Shown here one piece after another: positions 10,068-20,602 of a stretch of 64,000 bases of DNA (positions are counted from its first letter, which is position 1; each line of letters begins with the position of its first letter). The DNA lies in the NCBI RefSeq assembly GCF_028288185.1, contig NZ_JAQBOF010000027.1:62001-126000 (forward strand). Direction: 5' to 3'. Below the pieces are notes generated by a model. The model searched no databases, was not told the origin of the DNA, and was given only the letters and a program-made list of their open reading frames with translations. The DNA comes from Mucilaginibacter sp. (GTDB lineage Bacteria; Bacteroidota; Bacteroidia; Sphingobacteriales; Sphingobacteriaceae). A program made the translations under genes and the position numbers.

Positions 10068-11000
10068 TTATCCCTTGAAATAATAACCTTTAACGCCTAA
10101 TAGGCTAAGTAGTTTCCGTTTAAAAATGCTGGTTAACAATGCCTTGAAATAGCGATTGTCTGATTTTCTATCGCGAATAACAAATGAAGGATGTTTTAAA
10201 GGAAATTGTATAGGATGGGTAATGTTATGTTTAAATTGATCATTAGCAGATAGGGTATGGGTAGCGTCTACACCCAGACCTATATTTTCAATTAAATTAA
10301 CATTTGGGATTATTGATAATCCCGAGTTTGAAAACAATGCAAATGACCATTGATAATCCCACCAGTTAGCATTAGGGTTATTGTAACTATTATGAATTTT
10401 CGCTAATCTGTACTTTTGTTCAAAGGTTGAGCCGAAGTAACCTTTAAAATAATCCTTTTTAATTAGCTCAGGATATTTTTTTACGCCAAAATCATAAAGG
10501 TTCCAGGCGCGGCGCCAGGTGGCCCATCCCCATTCGTGTGGGTATGATGAAAAATAATAAGAATAATCATCATCATTTACCCAGCCCTTTTGAAAATTAC
10601 TGCCGGTAATATGCATAATGCGGGTATCATGGCGATATTTTTCAAGCATTTCCTGGCAATATTTAAAAAAACCTGGGTCGGGTAAGCAATCGTCTTCTAA
10701 AATTATTCCCTCTTCTTCATACTCAAAAAACCAGTTGTAAGCCCCCGAAGGACCTAAACCACAGCCTACGTTTTCATCACGAAATAATGTTTTTAACTCA
10801 CAGTCCCAATCTACATTGGCAACTACCATTTTTCTTATTGCTTTGCATTTTTCTGCATCACTGGCATTGTTTGGCCGGGGGCCGTCAGAAGCGACATAAA
10901 GCTTTTTAGGTTGTGCCTTCCTGATAGCCTCAAACACCAAAGAGGTGGTTTCAAACCTGTTGAAAACGACAAAAAGTACAGGAGTATTAAACGATGACAT
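10068..11000 (-). CDS. Nucleotide-diphospho-sugar transferase (GT-A fold, HlpA-like)
   Basis: A 310-aa cytoplasmic protein opening with TPVLFVVFNRFETT and carrying LYVASDGPRP and EEGIILEDDCLPDPGFF; the EDD is the metal/sugar-nucleotide DxD-type motif. This matches the family annotated as nucleotide-diphospho-sugar transferase or hemolytic protein HlpA-like, related to GT2. The donor and acceptor are unknown. It is not within a polysaccharide cluster here, and a ~570-base gene-free stretch lies upstream. Confidence 0.72.
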   Translation of the reverse strand: MSSFNTPVLFVVFNRFETTSLVFEAIRKAQPKKLYVASDGPRPNNASDAEKCKAIRKMVVANVDWDCELKTLFRDENVGCGLGPSGAYNWFFEYEEEGIILEDDCLPDPGFFKYCQEMLEKYRHDTRIMHITGSNFQKGWVNDDDYSYYFSSYPHEWGWATWRRAWNLYDFGVKKYPELIKKDYFKGYFGSTFEQKYRLAKIHNSYNNPNANWWDYQWSFALFSNSGLSIIPNVNLIENIGLGVDATHTLSANDQFKHNITHPIQFPLKHPSFVIRDRKSDNRYFKALLTSIFKRKLLSLLGVKGYYFKG

Positions 11001-11552
11001 CAGTTATTAAATAGAATTAGGCTAAATATGCAACAAAAATGTTACAATATAAACGATTGGGCTTTAATTGCATTAAAATTAACATTTTAACCATTATATA
11101 ATCATATACACCGTTAATGTTATAAATATGTCGATGAACTTACCTATACGTTTATTCATTGTCATTAGTTTCTATTAGTTCATCATCTTTACCCTTAATC
11201 TAAGGTAAAAGGTGCTGTAAAGATAGGCAATTATCAATTATTGTATTGGAAGAAGCATTGCGTGAGCGTAAAATCAAATTGTCGTTAACTCCTGTAGAAT
11301 TCTAATTGTAAAAGGCAATTTAGAGACGGCGCGTACAGGCATAATTAAAGCTCGTTACGACTACCTTATATGTTCAAAGATTTAGATTATTAGCAAGGTA
11401 AATTATCTTTATAATACTATAAATAAGAATTATAACCCTCGTTTTTTTAGTATATTATCTTAGTACAATAAATGGGTGTGTTTTTAACTAAAGCGATATT
11501 TATTGTTGCAATGAATTAGTATTTATTTTTTAACAATAAATGCTAATTATAG
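11001..11552. other. Gene-free stretch with no recognisable content
   Basis: About 550 AT-rich bases between divergent genes. Reading all frames gives only short peptides; the longest I followed (11204-11305, plus strand, about 33 codons, no start) is not recognisable. It may hold decayed coding sequence, but nothing here supports a name. Confidence 0.4.
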
Positions 11553-11560
11553 TATCTTTG
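11553..11560 (+). promoter_or_regulatory. Bacteroidota -7 element for the NHL cargo gene
   Basis: TATCTTTG fits TAnnTTTG and ends 13 bases before the ATG at 11574, implying a leader of only a few bases. No clear TTG lies at the -33 distance. Confidence 0.5.
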
Positions 11561-11573
11561 ACATAGGTTCGGT

Positions 11574-14267
11574 ATGGATAAACTTTATTTCACAATTTTA
11601 GTTATAATAACATTATTGGGCGCAAATACGCTTTATGGTCAGGCTCCCGTTATTTCCTATCCTACACCACAAACTTTTGCTTTAGGCAAACCTATAATCC
11701 CAATACCCATAACAAATACAGGCAAACCGGTACCATATGGCTACTATGCACAAAGCAGCGGTGTAGCAGGCAACATGCTTTATGGTTATAAAGATACTAC
11801 CACGTCAGGGTCAGCCAGTTTTGCCAACCCGATTGGTATTACGGTAGACCCGGCAGGAAATACTTTTATTGCAGATGCAAATAATAACGCTATACGTAAA
11901 ATTTACCCGAGTGGTCTTGTTACCACATTCGCAGGAGGCAATGGTGCCGGTTTTGCTGATGGTACAGGCGCGGCTGCAAAATTTAACTATCCTACAGGCT
12001 TAGCGTCAGATAAGAACGGTAATATATATGTTGCTGATTTTTCTAATAATGCTATCCGGAAAATAACAACGTCGGGTGTTGTTACAACAATTACCAATAC
12101 AGGCTTAAATTTACCCTATGGCCTGGCTATTGATGGCACCAATAATATAATTGTTACCGATACCTATAACAATATGATAAAAAAGGTAACGCAGGCGGGT
12201 GTGATTACCATAATTGCAGGTAATGGAGGTAGTTCGTTAACAGATGGCCTGGGCACAGCCGCCAGTTTTTATTTACCATATGGTGTTGTTCTGGATAATG
12301 ATGGTAATATATATGTAACAGATCGTAACAATAACGCTATACGTAAAATTACGGCAGGCGGAGCTGTCACTACAATTAACCATGGTATCAATATTAATAA
12401 ACCAACAGGTATAACCATTGATAGTAACGGGAATTTGTATATTACTAATGGGTTTGGGTTTATATCAAAATTAACTACAGGCGGGGTAACTACTGTTTTT
12501 GCCGGGGCCGACAGTGTACACAATGACGGTATTAAGTTTAGAGAAGGTGTAGGTACAGGAGCAAGATTTGGCGCTAATGATGGCATTTCTTATGATCCCG
12601 GAGGTAATTTAATAATTGCTGATGGACAGAATTTTATTGTCAGAAGAGTTTCTTTAAACGGATTTAATATCACTCCTGAATTACCTTCTGGTTTATCTAT
12701 GGCTAGGGATGGTACCCTTTCGGGCACACCTGATACCATATCATCAGCCAGGGACTATACTATTACAGGTTATGCAAATACCACAAACGGCAGTACGGTG
12801 CTTAATATTGGCATATTAAGCATAGCGCCCCAAACAATTACATTTAACGCTATCCCTGGTGCTGTTTACGGTGCTGCAGATCTGTCAAACTTGGCAACCA
12901 GTACAAATACTACCATACCTATAACTTATACCAGCAGTAATACAACTGTTGCTACTGTAGTTAACAGCGCTATACATATAGTTGGTGCAGGCAGCGCGAA
13001 TATTACGGCAAATCAAGCCTCAAGCCCTAATTATACCGCGGCAGCACCGGTAACCCAACCTTTAACTGTTACAAAAGCTACGTTAACTGTAACGGCTAAT
13101 GATCAATCTAAAATAACGGGCCAGGATAATCCTGCTTTAGCGTTTAACTATTCGGGGTTTGTAAATGGGGATGACAGTACCAAATTAGTTACCAAACCAA
13201 CTGCTACAACCACCGCTATAACCACATCGGCGGTCGGTATGTATCCAATTACGGTGAGTGGGGGCGTGTCAAATAATTATTCATTTAATTATGTAGCAAG
13301 TACCTTAACAATTACTGCACTACCTGCAATTAGCGCAAGCGGACAAACCGCGTTTTTAGTAGGCGATTCTGTACTGCTATCTGTAAATTATCCTGCAGGT
13401 TATAACTACCAATGGAATTATAATGGAGCGGCCATCTCCGGTGCTACAAAATCAAGCTATGCTGCTAAAATAACCGGGACGTATACAGTTAGTGTAACTA
13501 TAAATGCACATACAGCAACTTCGGGTGCAACTAATGTAACAGCAGCATTTGTTTTACCGGCTCAAAATTTCACCCTAAAAATAAACTCGGTAACCTGTAA
13601 AGGAAACGCTAATGGTACTGTATTTATTTCGACTGTAAAGCATCTTAATTATATAGCCAATGTTGTAGATGGTTCAAATATTAGTACCTCTTATCCGTTT
13701 ACCGATACCGTAACAATTGGTAAGTTAAAACCGGGTAATTATAGTGTTTGCATAGCTGTAAGCGGACAGACCTATTTGCAATGTTATAATGTTGTTATTA
13801 CAGAGCCTAAAGATCTTACCGTTTATTCATCCATCAACCGCACCGTAAATACGGTTAATTTGCAATTAAGCGGCGCAAGTCTATATAATGTTGATTTAAA
13901 CGGAACGATTTATACAACATCACAAAACCAGTTAACATTACCACTTATATCAGGTACTAATAAAATATTAATTACAACAGATAAATTGTGCCAGGGTATA
14001 GTAGAAAAGAATATTGTAATTAATGATTATATCCCATTCCCTAACCCGTTTACCGGTACGTTAAGTGTAAATATTGGCAATACTATTACTAAACAGGCGC
14101 AGGTAAGTATTTATAATGTGGTAACCGGTAAAGAGGTTTATGCTAATAGCTATACCAATCAATCAGGAATTGTAGAGATGGATCTTAAAGGCTTGGGTTC
14201 GGGTTTATATTATTTGAATTTAAACCTGGATAACACAATTTCATCATTTAAAATACTAAAGAAATGA
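11574..14267 (+). CDS. T9SS type A cargo: NHL-repeat propeller with Ig-like and MBG domains
   Basis: An 897-aa protein with signal peptide 1-23. Residues ~75-360 hold about five NHL-type repeats (GNIYVADxxNNAIRKI pattern) forming a propeller. They are followed by a putative Ig domain (LPSGLS...GTLSGTP), MBG-type beta domains (LTVTANDQSKITGQDNPAL) and a further Ig-like module. The final ~75 residues (FPNPFTGTLSV... ending GLYYLNL...FKILKK) are a type A T9SS sorting domain. Expected to be secreted and attached to the cell surface. Its stop overlaps the start of the lipoprotein gene by 4 bases (ATGA). Confidence 0.82.
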   Translation: MDKLYFTILVIITLLGANTLYGQAPVISYPTPQTFALGKPIIPIPITNTGKPVPYGYYAQSSGVAGNMLYGYKDTTTSGSASFANPIGITVDPAGNTFIADANNNAIRKIYPSGLVTTFAGGNGAGFADGTGAAAKFNYPTGLASDKNGNIYVADFSNNAIRKITTSGVVTTITNTGLNLPYGLAIDGTNNIIVTDTYNNMIKKVTQAGVITIIAGNGGSSLTDGLGTAASFYLPYGVVLDNDGNIYVTDRNNNAIRKITAGGAVTTINHGININKPTGITIDSNGNLYITNGFGFISKLTTGGVTTVFAGADSVHNDGIKFREGVGTGARFGANDGISYDPGGNLIIADGQNFIVRRVSLNGFNITPELPSGLSMARDGTLSGTPDTISSARDYTITGYANTTNGSTVLNIGILSIAPQTITFNAIPGAVYGAADLSNLATSTNTTIPITYTSSNTTVATVVNSAIHIVGAGSANITANQASSPNYTAAAPVTQPLTVTKATLTVTANDQSKITGQDNPALAFNYSGFVNGDDSTKLVTKPTATTTAITTSAVGMYPITVSGGVSNNYSFNYVASTLTITALPAISASGQTAFLVGDSVLLSVNYPAGYNYQWNYNGAAISGATKSSYAAKITGTYTVSVTINAHTATSGATNVTAAFVLPAQNFTLKINSVTCKGNANGTVFISTVKHLNYIANVVDGSNISTSYPFTDTVTIGKLKPGNYSVCIAVSGQTYLQCYNVVITEPKDLTVYSSINRTVNTVNLQLSGASLYNVDLNGTIYTTSQNQLTLPLISGTNKILITTDKLCQGIVEKNIVINDYIPFPNPFTGTLSVNIGNTITKQAQVSIYNVVTGKEVYANSYTNQSGIVEMDLKGLGSGLYYLNLNLDNTISSFKILKK

Positions 14268-14965
14268 AAAGGTGTATAATTTTTGTTTTGTTGATTTTAG
14301 TTATATCTGGCTGTAAAAAAAAGAGAAGCACAACCGATAGTACAACAACCACTACAATACCGGGCAAACCAAGTTTAACTACTCCGGCAAATAACTCTAT
14401 TTGTATATCAGGCACTACGATATCTTTAACAGAAAGCCAGGTTTTGTTTACATGGTCAACCACGGTTAATACCAATAGTTATGACCTGGTCTTAAAAAAC
14501 CTACTTACTAATACGTCAACAACAACAAATGCAACCGATACAAAGGCTACGGTTACTTTAACACGTAATACACCTTATTCATGGTATGTATCGGCAAAAC
14601 AAAACAGTTCAACTACCACAACCCAAAGTGATATCTGGAAATTTTATAATTCGGGAGCAGGTACCATAAGTTACGCGCCTTTTCCTGCCGAAATTGTTGC
14701 GCCAACTTATGGCCAGATTATAGCTGCCGTTAATAACAAGGTAGATCTTTCATGGAAGGGGAGTTCGGTTGATAATAATATAACCGGGTATAATGTTTAT
14801 TTTGGCACCAGTACAAATCCGCCTGTAATAATAAACGGTATTACTAATACTTTTCTTAGCAGTGTTGCTGTAGCTGCACACACTACGTATTACTGGCGTG
14901 TAATTACAGTAGATAGCAACGGTAATTATACCGACTCCGGATTATATCAGTTTAACGTTCAATAA
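14264..14965 (+). CDS. Lipoprotein with fibronectin type III-like repeats
   Basis: A 233-aa protein. The lipobox is ISGC (Cys at residue 18), followed by a Thr-rich stretch. Two fibronectin III-like segments can be seen (VLFTWSTTVNTNSYDL... and VDLSWKGSSVDNNITGYNVYFGT...YYWRVITVD). It is translationally coupled to the upstream T9SS cargo, suggesting joint surface display. It is 12 bases from the convergent OmpA-family gene. Confidence 0.75.
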   Translation: MKRCIIFVLLILVISGCKKKRSTTDSTTTTTIPGKPSLTTPANNSICISGTTISLTESQVLFTWSTTVNTNSYDLVLKNLLTNTSTTTNATDTKATVTLTRNTPYSWYVSAKQNSSTTTTQSDIWKFYNSGAGTISYAPFPAEIVAPTYGQIIAAVNNKVDLSWKGSSVDNNITGYNVYFGTSTNPPVIINGITNTFLSSVAVAAHTTYYWRVITVDSNGNYTDSGLYQFNVQ

Positions 14966-14977
14966 TGGTTAGCACTA

Positions 14978-16720
14978 TTATTCGCTTAAAACGCGTATTT
15001 CGGTCCTGCGGTTTACCTGGTGATCTTCTTCTTTGCAATATTCGCCTTTGGCGCATTGGTTAAGCAATTTAGTATCGCCGTATCCTTTAGCTAACAATCT
15101 ATAACGTGCGACGCCTTGTTTAACCAGGTATGCAACAGCCGCTGCCGCTCTTTTATTAGATAATGTTAAATTATAAGCAGATGGCGCACGCGAGTCCGTA
15201 TGGGCGCTTACTTCTATCCGTATGGATGGATGTGACCTTAAAATAGCCGCCAATTTATCCAGTTCGATAGCGGCATCATGGCGTATATTCCATTTATTTA
15301 AATCGTAATAAATATTGTTCAAAATAAAGCCTTCGCCTTTTTTTAGGGTTAATATTGCAGATGGCGCTTGTGGCGAAGGAATTGACTTTATAGGATTTAC
15401 AGCCAAAACAATGGGTGGTTTATAACCAAAGCTATATATATCATCGCTGCCCTTTCCGCCTTCGCGGTTTGATGAGAAGTAACCGCTTAAACTATCACGC
15501 GTTAAAAAATAAAAGTCGTCACTGGTGCTGTTAATAGGATACTTTAAATTAACAGGTTTGCTCCAGGTTGATTTTTCGCCTTTGGCTTTAAATATATCAA
15601 GCCCGCCCATACCCGGTAAACCGTTTGACGAAAAATATAAGGAATTATCATTACCTAAACTAGGGAAAGATTCATCGTCCTTAGTATTAATGCTTTTGCC
15701 GCAATTTACCGGTTGATCCCATTCGCCATTACTTTGTTTAACACAATACCAAATATCAGTTTTCCCTTCACCACCAGGCATATCTGATGTAAAGTAGATC
15801 ACATCGCCATTTTTTGAAAGTGTGGCATTGCCAACCGAATATTCTTTTAAATTATTATAAGCGAAATTTTTAAAATTAGCCCATTGTCCGTTTACTTTAG
15901 TTGCTACCAGCAATTGCAGGCGGCGGGTATAAACATATTGTGTAGCGTTGTCGATATTTTGATCGAGGGATAGTTTTTTACGGGGCAGGGTAGTGGTAAT
16001 AGTAATATAAGCTGTATCGCCCGAGTTAGTTAAAACCATTGGCCCTACATGATAATCGGCATAAAAAAGAGGATTATCTTTAGTTTTTAATGCTAAAGGA
16101 AGAGTGATGTCTCCGTCTATATGGTACATTTTGAAATAGCCATCACCATTGCGGGTATTAATGTCTTTTTTCTTTTCGCTTACTTTTCTGTCCGAAGTAA
16201 AAACAAAGCCGGTTTTACCATAGTAATTAAGACCCCACTCTGAATATTTGCTATTAAATTTTTGCTCATTGGCTACCTTAAACGACTCTACAGGCGTCTT
16301 TATCCATTTTTGTGCAGAATCAACTGTAGCTAATTTAAATGGAAGATGATCTGCGTTTTCTAACGCATAATAGGCCTTATACTGCTCACGCGCTTCGGTA
16401 AATTTTTTATTGCGTAATAGTATCTCGGCATAATAGTAATGATCAATTGCCGGCGCTTCGGCAAAAGCTATTGTTTTTTGATACCATATTTCGGCATTGT
16501 CATAATCGTTCATCAAACGGTAACAATCTGCAACGCGCTCAATAACATCTTCTTTAGCATTTCGTTTACCGGCCAGGTCAAGGTATATGCTTAAACTTTT
16601 AAAGTACTCATACCGCTCAAAAAGATTATCAGCCAATTGTTTCCTATCCCGCTGTTCCTGGGCGTTAACCCGGGGCAGCAAACTAATTGTTAACAGGATA
16701 AGAATAGTTATATATTTCAT
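14978..16720 (-). CDS. OmpA-family protein with TPR and PD40 propeller (T9SS/gliding-associated)
   Basis: A 580-aa protein with signal peptide 1-20. Residues ~25-130 look like TPR helices, ~160-430 contain PD40/WD40-like strands (YFTSDMPGGEGKTDIWY, LYFSSNGLPGMGGLDIF), and the last ~110 residues are an OmpA peptidoglycan-binding domain (VSAHTDSRAPSAYNLTLSNKRAAAA...VNRRTEIRV). PorE and related T9SS-linked proteins share this order. It is last in a three-gene operon with a PorP/SprF-family gene and a type B adhesin. Likely role: anchoring the adhesin/SprF unit to peptidoglycan. Confidence 0.82.
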   Translation of the reverse strand: MKYITILILLTISLLPRVNAQEQRDRKQLADNLFERYEYFKSLSIYLDLAGKRNAKEDVIERVADCYRLMNDYDNAEIWYQKTIAFAEAPAIDHYYYAEILLRNKKFTEAREQYKAYYALENADHLPFKLATVDSAQKWIKTPVESFKVANEQKFNSKYSEWGLNYYGKTGFVFTSDRKVSEKKKDINTRNGDGYFKMYHIDGDITLPLALKTKDNPLFYADYHVGPMVLTNSGDTAYITITTTLPRKKLSLDQNIDNATQYVYTRRLQLLVATKVNGQWANFKNFAYNNLKEYSVGNATLSKNGDVIYFTSDMPGGEGKTDIWYCVKQSNGEWDQPVNCGKSINTKDDESFPSLGNDNSLYFSSNGLPGMGGLDIFKAKGEKSTWSKPVNLKYPINSTSDDFYFLTRDSLSGYFSSNREGGKGSDDIYSFGYKPPIVLAVNPIKSIPSPQAPSAILTLKKGEGFILNNIYYDLNKWNIRHDAAIELDKLAAILRSHPSIRIEVSAHTDSRAPSAYNLTLSNKRAAAAVAYLVKQGVARYRLLAKGYGDTKLLNQCAKGEYCKEEDHQVNRRTEIRVLSE

Positions 16721-16729
16721 ATAATCATC

Positions 16730-17719
16730 TTAAAAAAAACGTGGACTTACTATTCTGTCTTTCACTCTTTTAAACCCTAAGCTAAGCGATATTTCATGGG
16801 ATGCGGTTTGATAGCCGGGTAGTTTACTTATGCCAAAATCATACGAGTAGCCAAAGCGACATAACGGCGTAATATTTACCGCTATAACGCCCGTAAGCGC
16901 GTCTGATCTGGTTAAATTACTTTGCAGATTAGGTTTGTTCCAAAGTGCTACACTGGTGCTGTAGGAGGCCCCAACCCATATCATATCTCCAAAAAGGAAA
17001 TAACTTGCAGCGTTTAGATTGGTAGGCCCTTTAAAATCTTCTTTAAATAATACCGATGGTTTAAAATTCACTACAGGCGAAATAGGTATAATAAAGCCTG
17101 TTGTTACATATAAGCTTCTAACACGCTTAGCAAATATTGAATTTGGGTCACTTGCATCTATATCCAACTCGGGAGCCAGGTTAAGCATTGATGCCCCGAT
17201 ATAAAGCAACGGCGAATAATAATAAAGCCCTACTCTAAAATCTGGTACAAGTTTGTATTGAACGGCTAACGGGATGCTGGCATCGGTAGTGTTTGCCGCA
17301 TTAAATAAAGAGCCATCAATACCATATTCTGCTGCACCTACGCCTATACCAAAACATAAACGTTGCGAATCATCATTGCTTAATCTTAACCGGTAAGCAT
17401 AATTTGCATAAATAGACGAGTTGTTTTCAGGGCCAAGCTTATCATTAGTAATTAATAAACCTAAACCTACGTTTTTAGTCTCGTCATTAGTAACGCCATC
17501 TATTGATAATGTACTGGTTTTAGGCGCACCATCAACACCTTCCCATTGCAGGCGGCTGCTCAGGTTTATTGTCCAGTTTTCTTTATAACCTGCATAAGCG
17601 GGATTTACGACCAAGCCATTAAATATATACTGGCTTAATTGTATAGTTTGCTGCGCATAGCTTTTACTTAAATTAAAAGCTAAAATAAATAGGATATATT
17701 TTTTCTTCACGCGCATCAT
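16730..17719 (-). CDS. PorP/SprF-family type IX secretion outer-membrane protein
   Basis: I chose the ATG at 17719 over a TTG one codon upstream; the protein is 329 aa. It has a signal peptide (ends SYAQQ), then the family opening QLSQYIFNGLVVNPAYAGY and a string of amphipathic beta-strands ending with SLGFK. SprF-type proteins pair with one type B cargo for delivery. The stop of the upstream adhesin and this start overlap by one base (TGATG), so the two are translationally coupled. Confidence 0.88.
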   Translation of the reverse strand: MMRVKKKYILFILAFNLSKSYAQQTIQLSQYIFNGLVVNPAYAGYKENWTINLSSRLQWEGVDGAPKTSTLSIDGVTNDETKNVGLGLLITNDKLGPENNSSIYANYAYRLRLSNDDSQRLCFGIGVGAAEYGIDGSLFNAANTTDASIPLAVQYKLVPDFRVGLYYYSPLLYIGASMLNLAPELDIDASDPNSIFAKRVRSLYVTTGFIIPISPVVNFKPSVLFKEDFKGPTNLNAASYFLFGDMIWVGASYSTSVALWNKPNLQSNLTRSDALTGVIAVNITPLCRFGYSYDFGISKLPGYQTASHEISLSLGFKRVKDRIVSPRFF

Positions 17720-20244
17720 CAATGTTTTAAATATATCCAGCCTTTAAAGGTTTTTACAACGTTGGTCTTTTCTTTGCGTCTAAGCAGATAATAATAAGTT
17801 CCTTCCGATAAGCCCTGGCCAACCCAGTCATTTTTATAATTGTCTGAATGGTAAACCTCATTCCCCCAACGGTTATAGATGGCTAATGTGCTACCCGGGA
17901 AAAGTTCTATACCCGGTATAACCAAAGCATCGTTTTTACCATCACCATTGGGTGTAATTATATTAGGCGCTTCTGAACTTGATGAAGTAACATTAACCAC
18001 AACCGTATCTGCACAACCATTGGTGTTTGTAAATATAAATTGATATGGCCCTATCGCGGTTAAGCCAGATATGGTTGTTTTAGCGCTGGTAGGCGCATTA
18101 ATATTAGCTATTAAGGGTATAATACCCAATTGAGACCAGGTGCCGGTAGTACTGGCAGTTAAAGTGGCAATAGTGTTCTTTTCAACCACTTGATCTGCAC
18201 CTGCATTTGGTAATGCTAAAAAAGTAGTGCTATTGGTTTTAATATTATTACAACCAACACCAGACGGAGCAGCGTTACACTCATCCGATGGATCAGAAGG
18301 GACAGCGTTGTCCGGATTGGTAGCATCGGGGTCTGTAATATCAGCCGGGCGCAAAATACTTGCTGTTACATCTAAAGTACCTGACGGCGCGGTTTTAACT
18401 GTCGCGCTTATTGTAAAAGTTCTGCTGGCACCATTTTCTATATTAAGTATAGCTTTATAAAAGGTGGTTGATGTTGTGTCTTTAGTTATTATGGTAGCAC
18501 CTGTAGTTGGTGTACTGGTTACTTTCACCCCTGATAAATCGGTAGGGAAAACTAATGAAAATAAAGAACCGGTAACGTCACTTGGCCCGTTATTTTTTAC
18601 AATAACCGTGTAGTTAATTTTTTGCCCTACACAACCTGTATTTACATCTGCAATTAAACTCACTACTTCCAAATCAGCTTCCTGTAGCGTAAAGTTAACA
18701 GATGTGGTGATAAGGGCACTGGTTACATAGGCCCAGGTATCTATACTTCTGTTATTACCAAAATCTCCATCGGCATTAGTGGTAGTTGTTGAGCCCCATT
18801 TGTGGCCATTTATCAAGCTGTTAATACCCGTTAAATTTTGAATAGGTGAGGAAGGTGTACCCGATAAGGTAATTTGGCTATCATCCCAATAAACTGTATT
18901 ATCAGGAGCGCCTATACCGTTGATGCGGGTTAGTTTAATTCCGTTAGCGTTACGTTCTACATCAAAAAACGGGAAATGTACTTCGGCGCTAAATAATAAT
19001 AAGTTAATATTTGCCATATAAGTAACTGCGCTTGCAGGCATTTTATTACCTAATCCATCTAAGCCATCCCAGTTTATTGTATTAACGCCAACATTGGATT
19101 TACCGGTTAGTTTACGATCAACAGGGTCTGTAAATATCCCATTGCTATTGGCATCAATAATTATGGTATATATACCGTTGGATGTTGCTGTAAAATTAAT
19201 TGTACCACCAAGCGGCGAAGTCCCCGCTTTGCCTAAAGTGCCTTCCGTGCCTCTAAAAGTCACATCGCTTACAGAAGGTATAAAAGGTGGATTAACCAGC
19301 CAGGTTGTACCTCCGCCGGGTATATTTGCGGTTACAGGCAAATCTGCAGCCGGTGGATTGAAAAATATTTTATGGGTAATATCTGATTGTGTATCGGCAG
19401 CTGTCGGGTCCTGGATATTTGTAACTGTAGTATTGTTAACGCTTTGGTAACTTGCCGCTCCTGTGTTATCCCTAAATCCCTTATTGTTTGCGAAGAACGA
19501 AAAGCCGTTTCCTGCCTGCCCGTTATTATCTAATTTATATTGATAACCATCCTTGGTGAGTATATAAAAGATGCCGTTAAAACCAACATTGAAAGAACTT
19601 AATTGCCCCGAAAATATATTGGTAAATACTCTGCCGGATAAAAAAGCCGAATTACCGGCGTTACGTACTGATACATCAAAAGCCGCTATATATTGGCCTG
19701 CAGGTTGGGTCCAGTCTGCGCCGGCTGATACCGTTGTAGGGGTGGTTTCTGAACTATTGTCAGGACTGGGGCCTACAAAATCAATCTCCCAAATACCTTC
19801 CTGCCCGGCTGTGGCCGTACGTGTATATGGGGTATAACCGCCGGCATTAGGTTGGGGTCCCGCTAACTCCTGGCTGCGGTTAGCAATAAAACCTGCCGTG
19901 GTTGAGTTGCCGCTGGTGTAAGTGGTGCCATCAGGGGCCCTTAAATTCATGGTTCCAGAAGTAATGCCCTGTGCACTTGAGCCCAGATATATAGTCTCCC
20001 CTGCTTTTACATACACCTTCATGGTGCCCAGCGTAGGAAAAGGAAACGAGGCATTGGACACCTTGCTGGTAAACAAGTAAGCTCGGCTACCACCGTTCGA
20101 GTTTAGCTCTTTGCTTCCTTCGGCTAGTATAACCTGTGGTAAAAACAGGAGTAGTAGGAGATAACAGCCTAATAGCCAATTTCTTGAAAGAAAATCTAAT
20201 GGAAAAATATTATTATGATTAAGGACAGAATACCATCGCCGCAT
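17719..20244 (-). CDS. Large secreted adhesin with gliding-type (CHU_C, type B) sorting domain
   Basis: An 841-aa protein with a long hydrophobic N-terminal signal (to about residue 42, ending ILAEG). The body is beta-rich. A DUF11-like module lies around 545-650 ([23 protein letters not shown]), followed by a short immunoglobulin-like part. The last ~85 residues are the CHU_C/T9SS type B domain ([19 protein letters not shown]...[18 protein letters not shown]...GTYYYLL...KGWIYL). With the coupled SprF-like and OmpA-like genes this forms a complete type B cargo cassette. Confidence 0.86.
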   Translation of the reverse strand: MRRWYSVLNHNNIFPLDFLSRNWLLGCYLLLLLFLPQVILAEGSKELNSNGGSRAYLFTSKVSNASFPFPTLGTMKVYVKAGETIYLGSSAQGITSGTMNLRAPDGTTYTSGNSTTAGFIANRSQELAGPQPNAGGYTPYTRTATAGQEGIWEIDFVGPSPDNSSETTPTTVSAGADWTQPAGQYIAAFDVSVRNAGNSAFLSGRVFTNIFSGQLSSFNVGFNGIFYILTKDGYQYKLDNNGQAGNGFSFFANNKGFRDNTGAASYQSVNNTTVTNIQDPTAADTQSDITHKIFFNPPAADLPVTANIPGGGTTWLVNPPFIPSVSDVTFRGTEGTLGKAGTSPLGGTINFTATSNGIYTIIIDANSNGIFTDPVDRKLTGKSNVGVNTINWDGLDGLGNKMPASAVTYMANINLLLFSAEVHFPFFDVERNANGIKLTRINGIGAPDNTVYWDDSQITLSGTPSSPIQNLTGINSLINGHKWGSTTTTNADGDFGNNRSIDTWAYVTSALITTSVNFTLQEADLEVVSLIADVNTGCVGQKINYTVIVKNNGPSDVTGSLFSLVFPTDLSGVKVTSTPTTGATIITKDTTSTTFYKAILNIENGASRTFTISATVKTAPSGTLDVTASILRPADITDPDATNPDNAVPSDPSDECNAAPSGVGCNNIKTNSTTFLALPNAGADQVVEKNTIATLTASTTGTWSQLGIIPLIANINAPTSAKTTISGLTAIGPYQFIFTNTNGCADTVVVNVTSSSSEAPNIITPNGDGKNDALVIPGIELFPGSTLAIYNRWGNEVYHSDNYKNDWVGQGLSEGTYYYLLRRKEKTNVVKTFKGWIYLKH

Positions 20245-20602
20245 TTCTAAATGACTTTGATTATAAATTTAGATATAAATATGTAAATATTGCAACATCT
20301 TTATTATTTATTGTATAATTAATTAAGCCTCAACAATATTTATTATTAAATATGAAATTTTTCTGATAGGTTGCCAACCCTTTTTAATTACACATCAAAA
20401 TATGTTATACGCAAATGTCCGTAATTGGTTGTAAACAACCCCTGAAAGGTGATATTCGTCAAAATAGTTTCAAGTCTGTTGAACCTGCCTTCTTTAAGAA
20501 TTTAAACACTTGAATAACACTCTATTGTATGAACAGTATAGCGCATTAACCGTTAATTTAGCAAGCCTAAAACAGTTTAAGCATTACCTGCGTTTACTGA
20601 AT
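20245..20602. other. Divergent intergenic region between adhesin operon and fasciclin gene
   Basis: About 360 AT-rich bases. The left part holds a probable promoter for the minus-strand adhesin operon. The right part has an in-frame TTG (20510) that could extend the fasciclin protein, but that would place 31 non-signal residues before a good signal peptide. No RNA gene or repeat was seen. Confidence 0.5.
20264..20295 (-). promoter_or_regulatory. Probable promoter of the adhesin-SprF-OmpA operon
   Basis: On the minus strand, TTG (20295-20293) is followed after 21 bases by TAAATTTA (20271-20264), close to the Bacteroidota consensus TTG-N19-21-TAnnTTTG. The start codon lies 19 bases further on. 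Confidence 0.5.

Noticed and set aside
11204..11305. Short open stretch in the 11-kb gene-free region as a gene remnant
   Set aside because: No start codon and no recognisable similarity; it is short enough to arise by chance.
20510..20602. Longer N-terminus of the fasciclin protein
   Set aside because: A clear signal peptide begins at the ATG at 20603; an extension would bury it.
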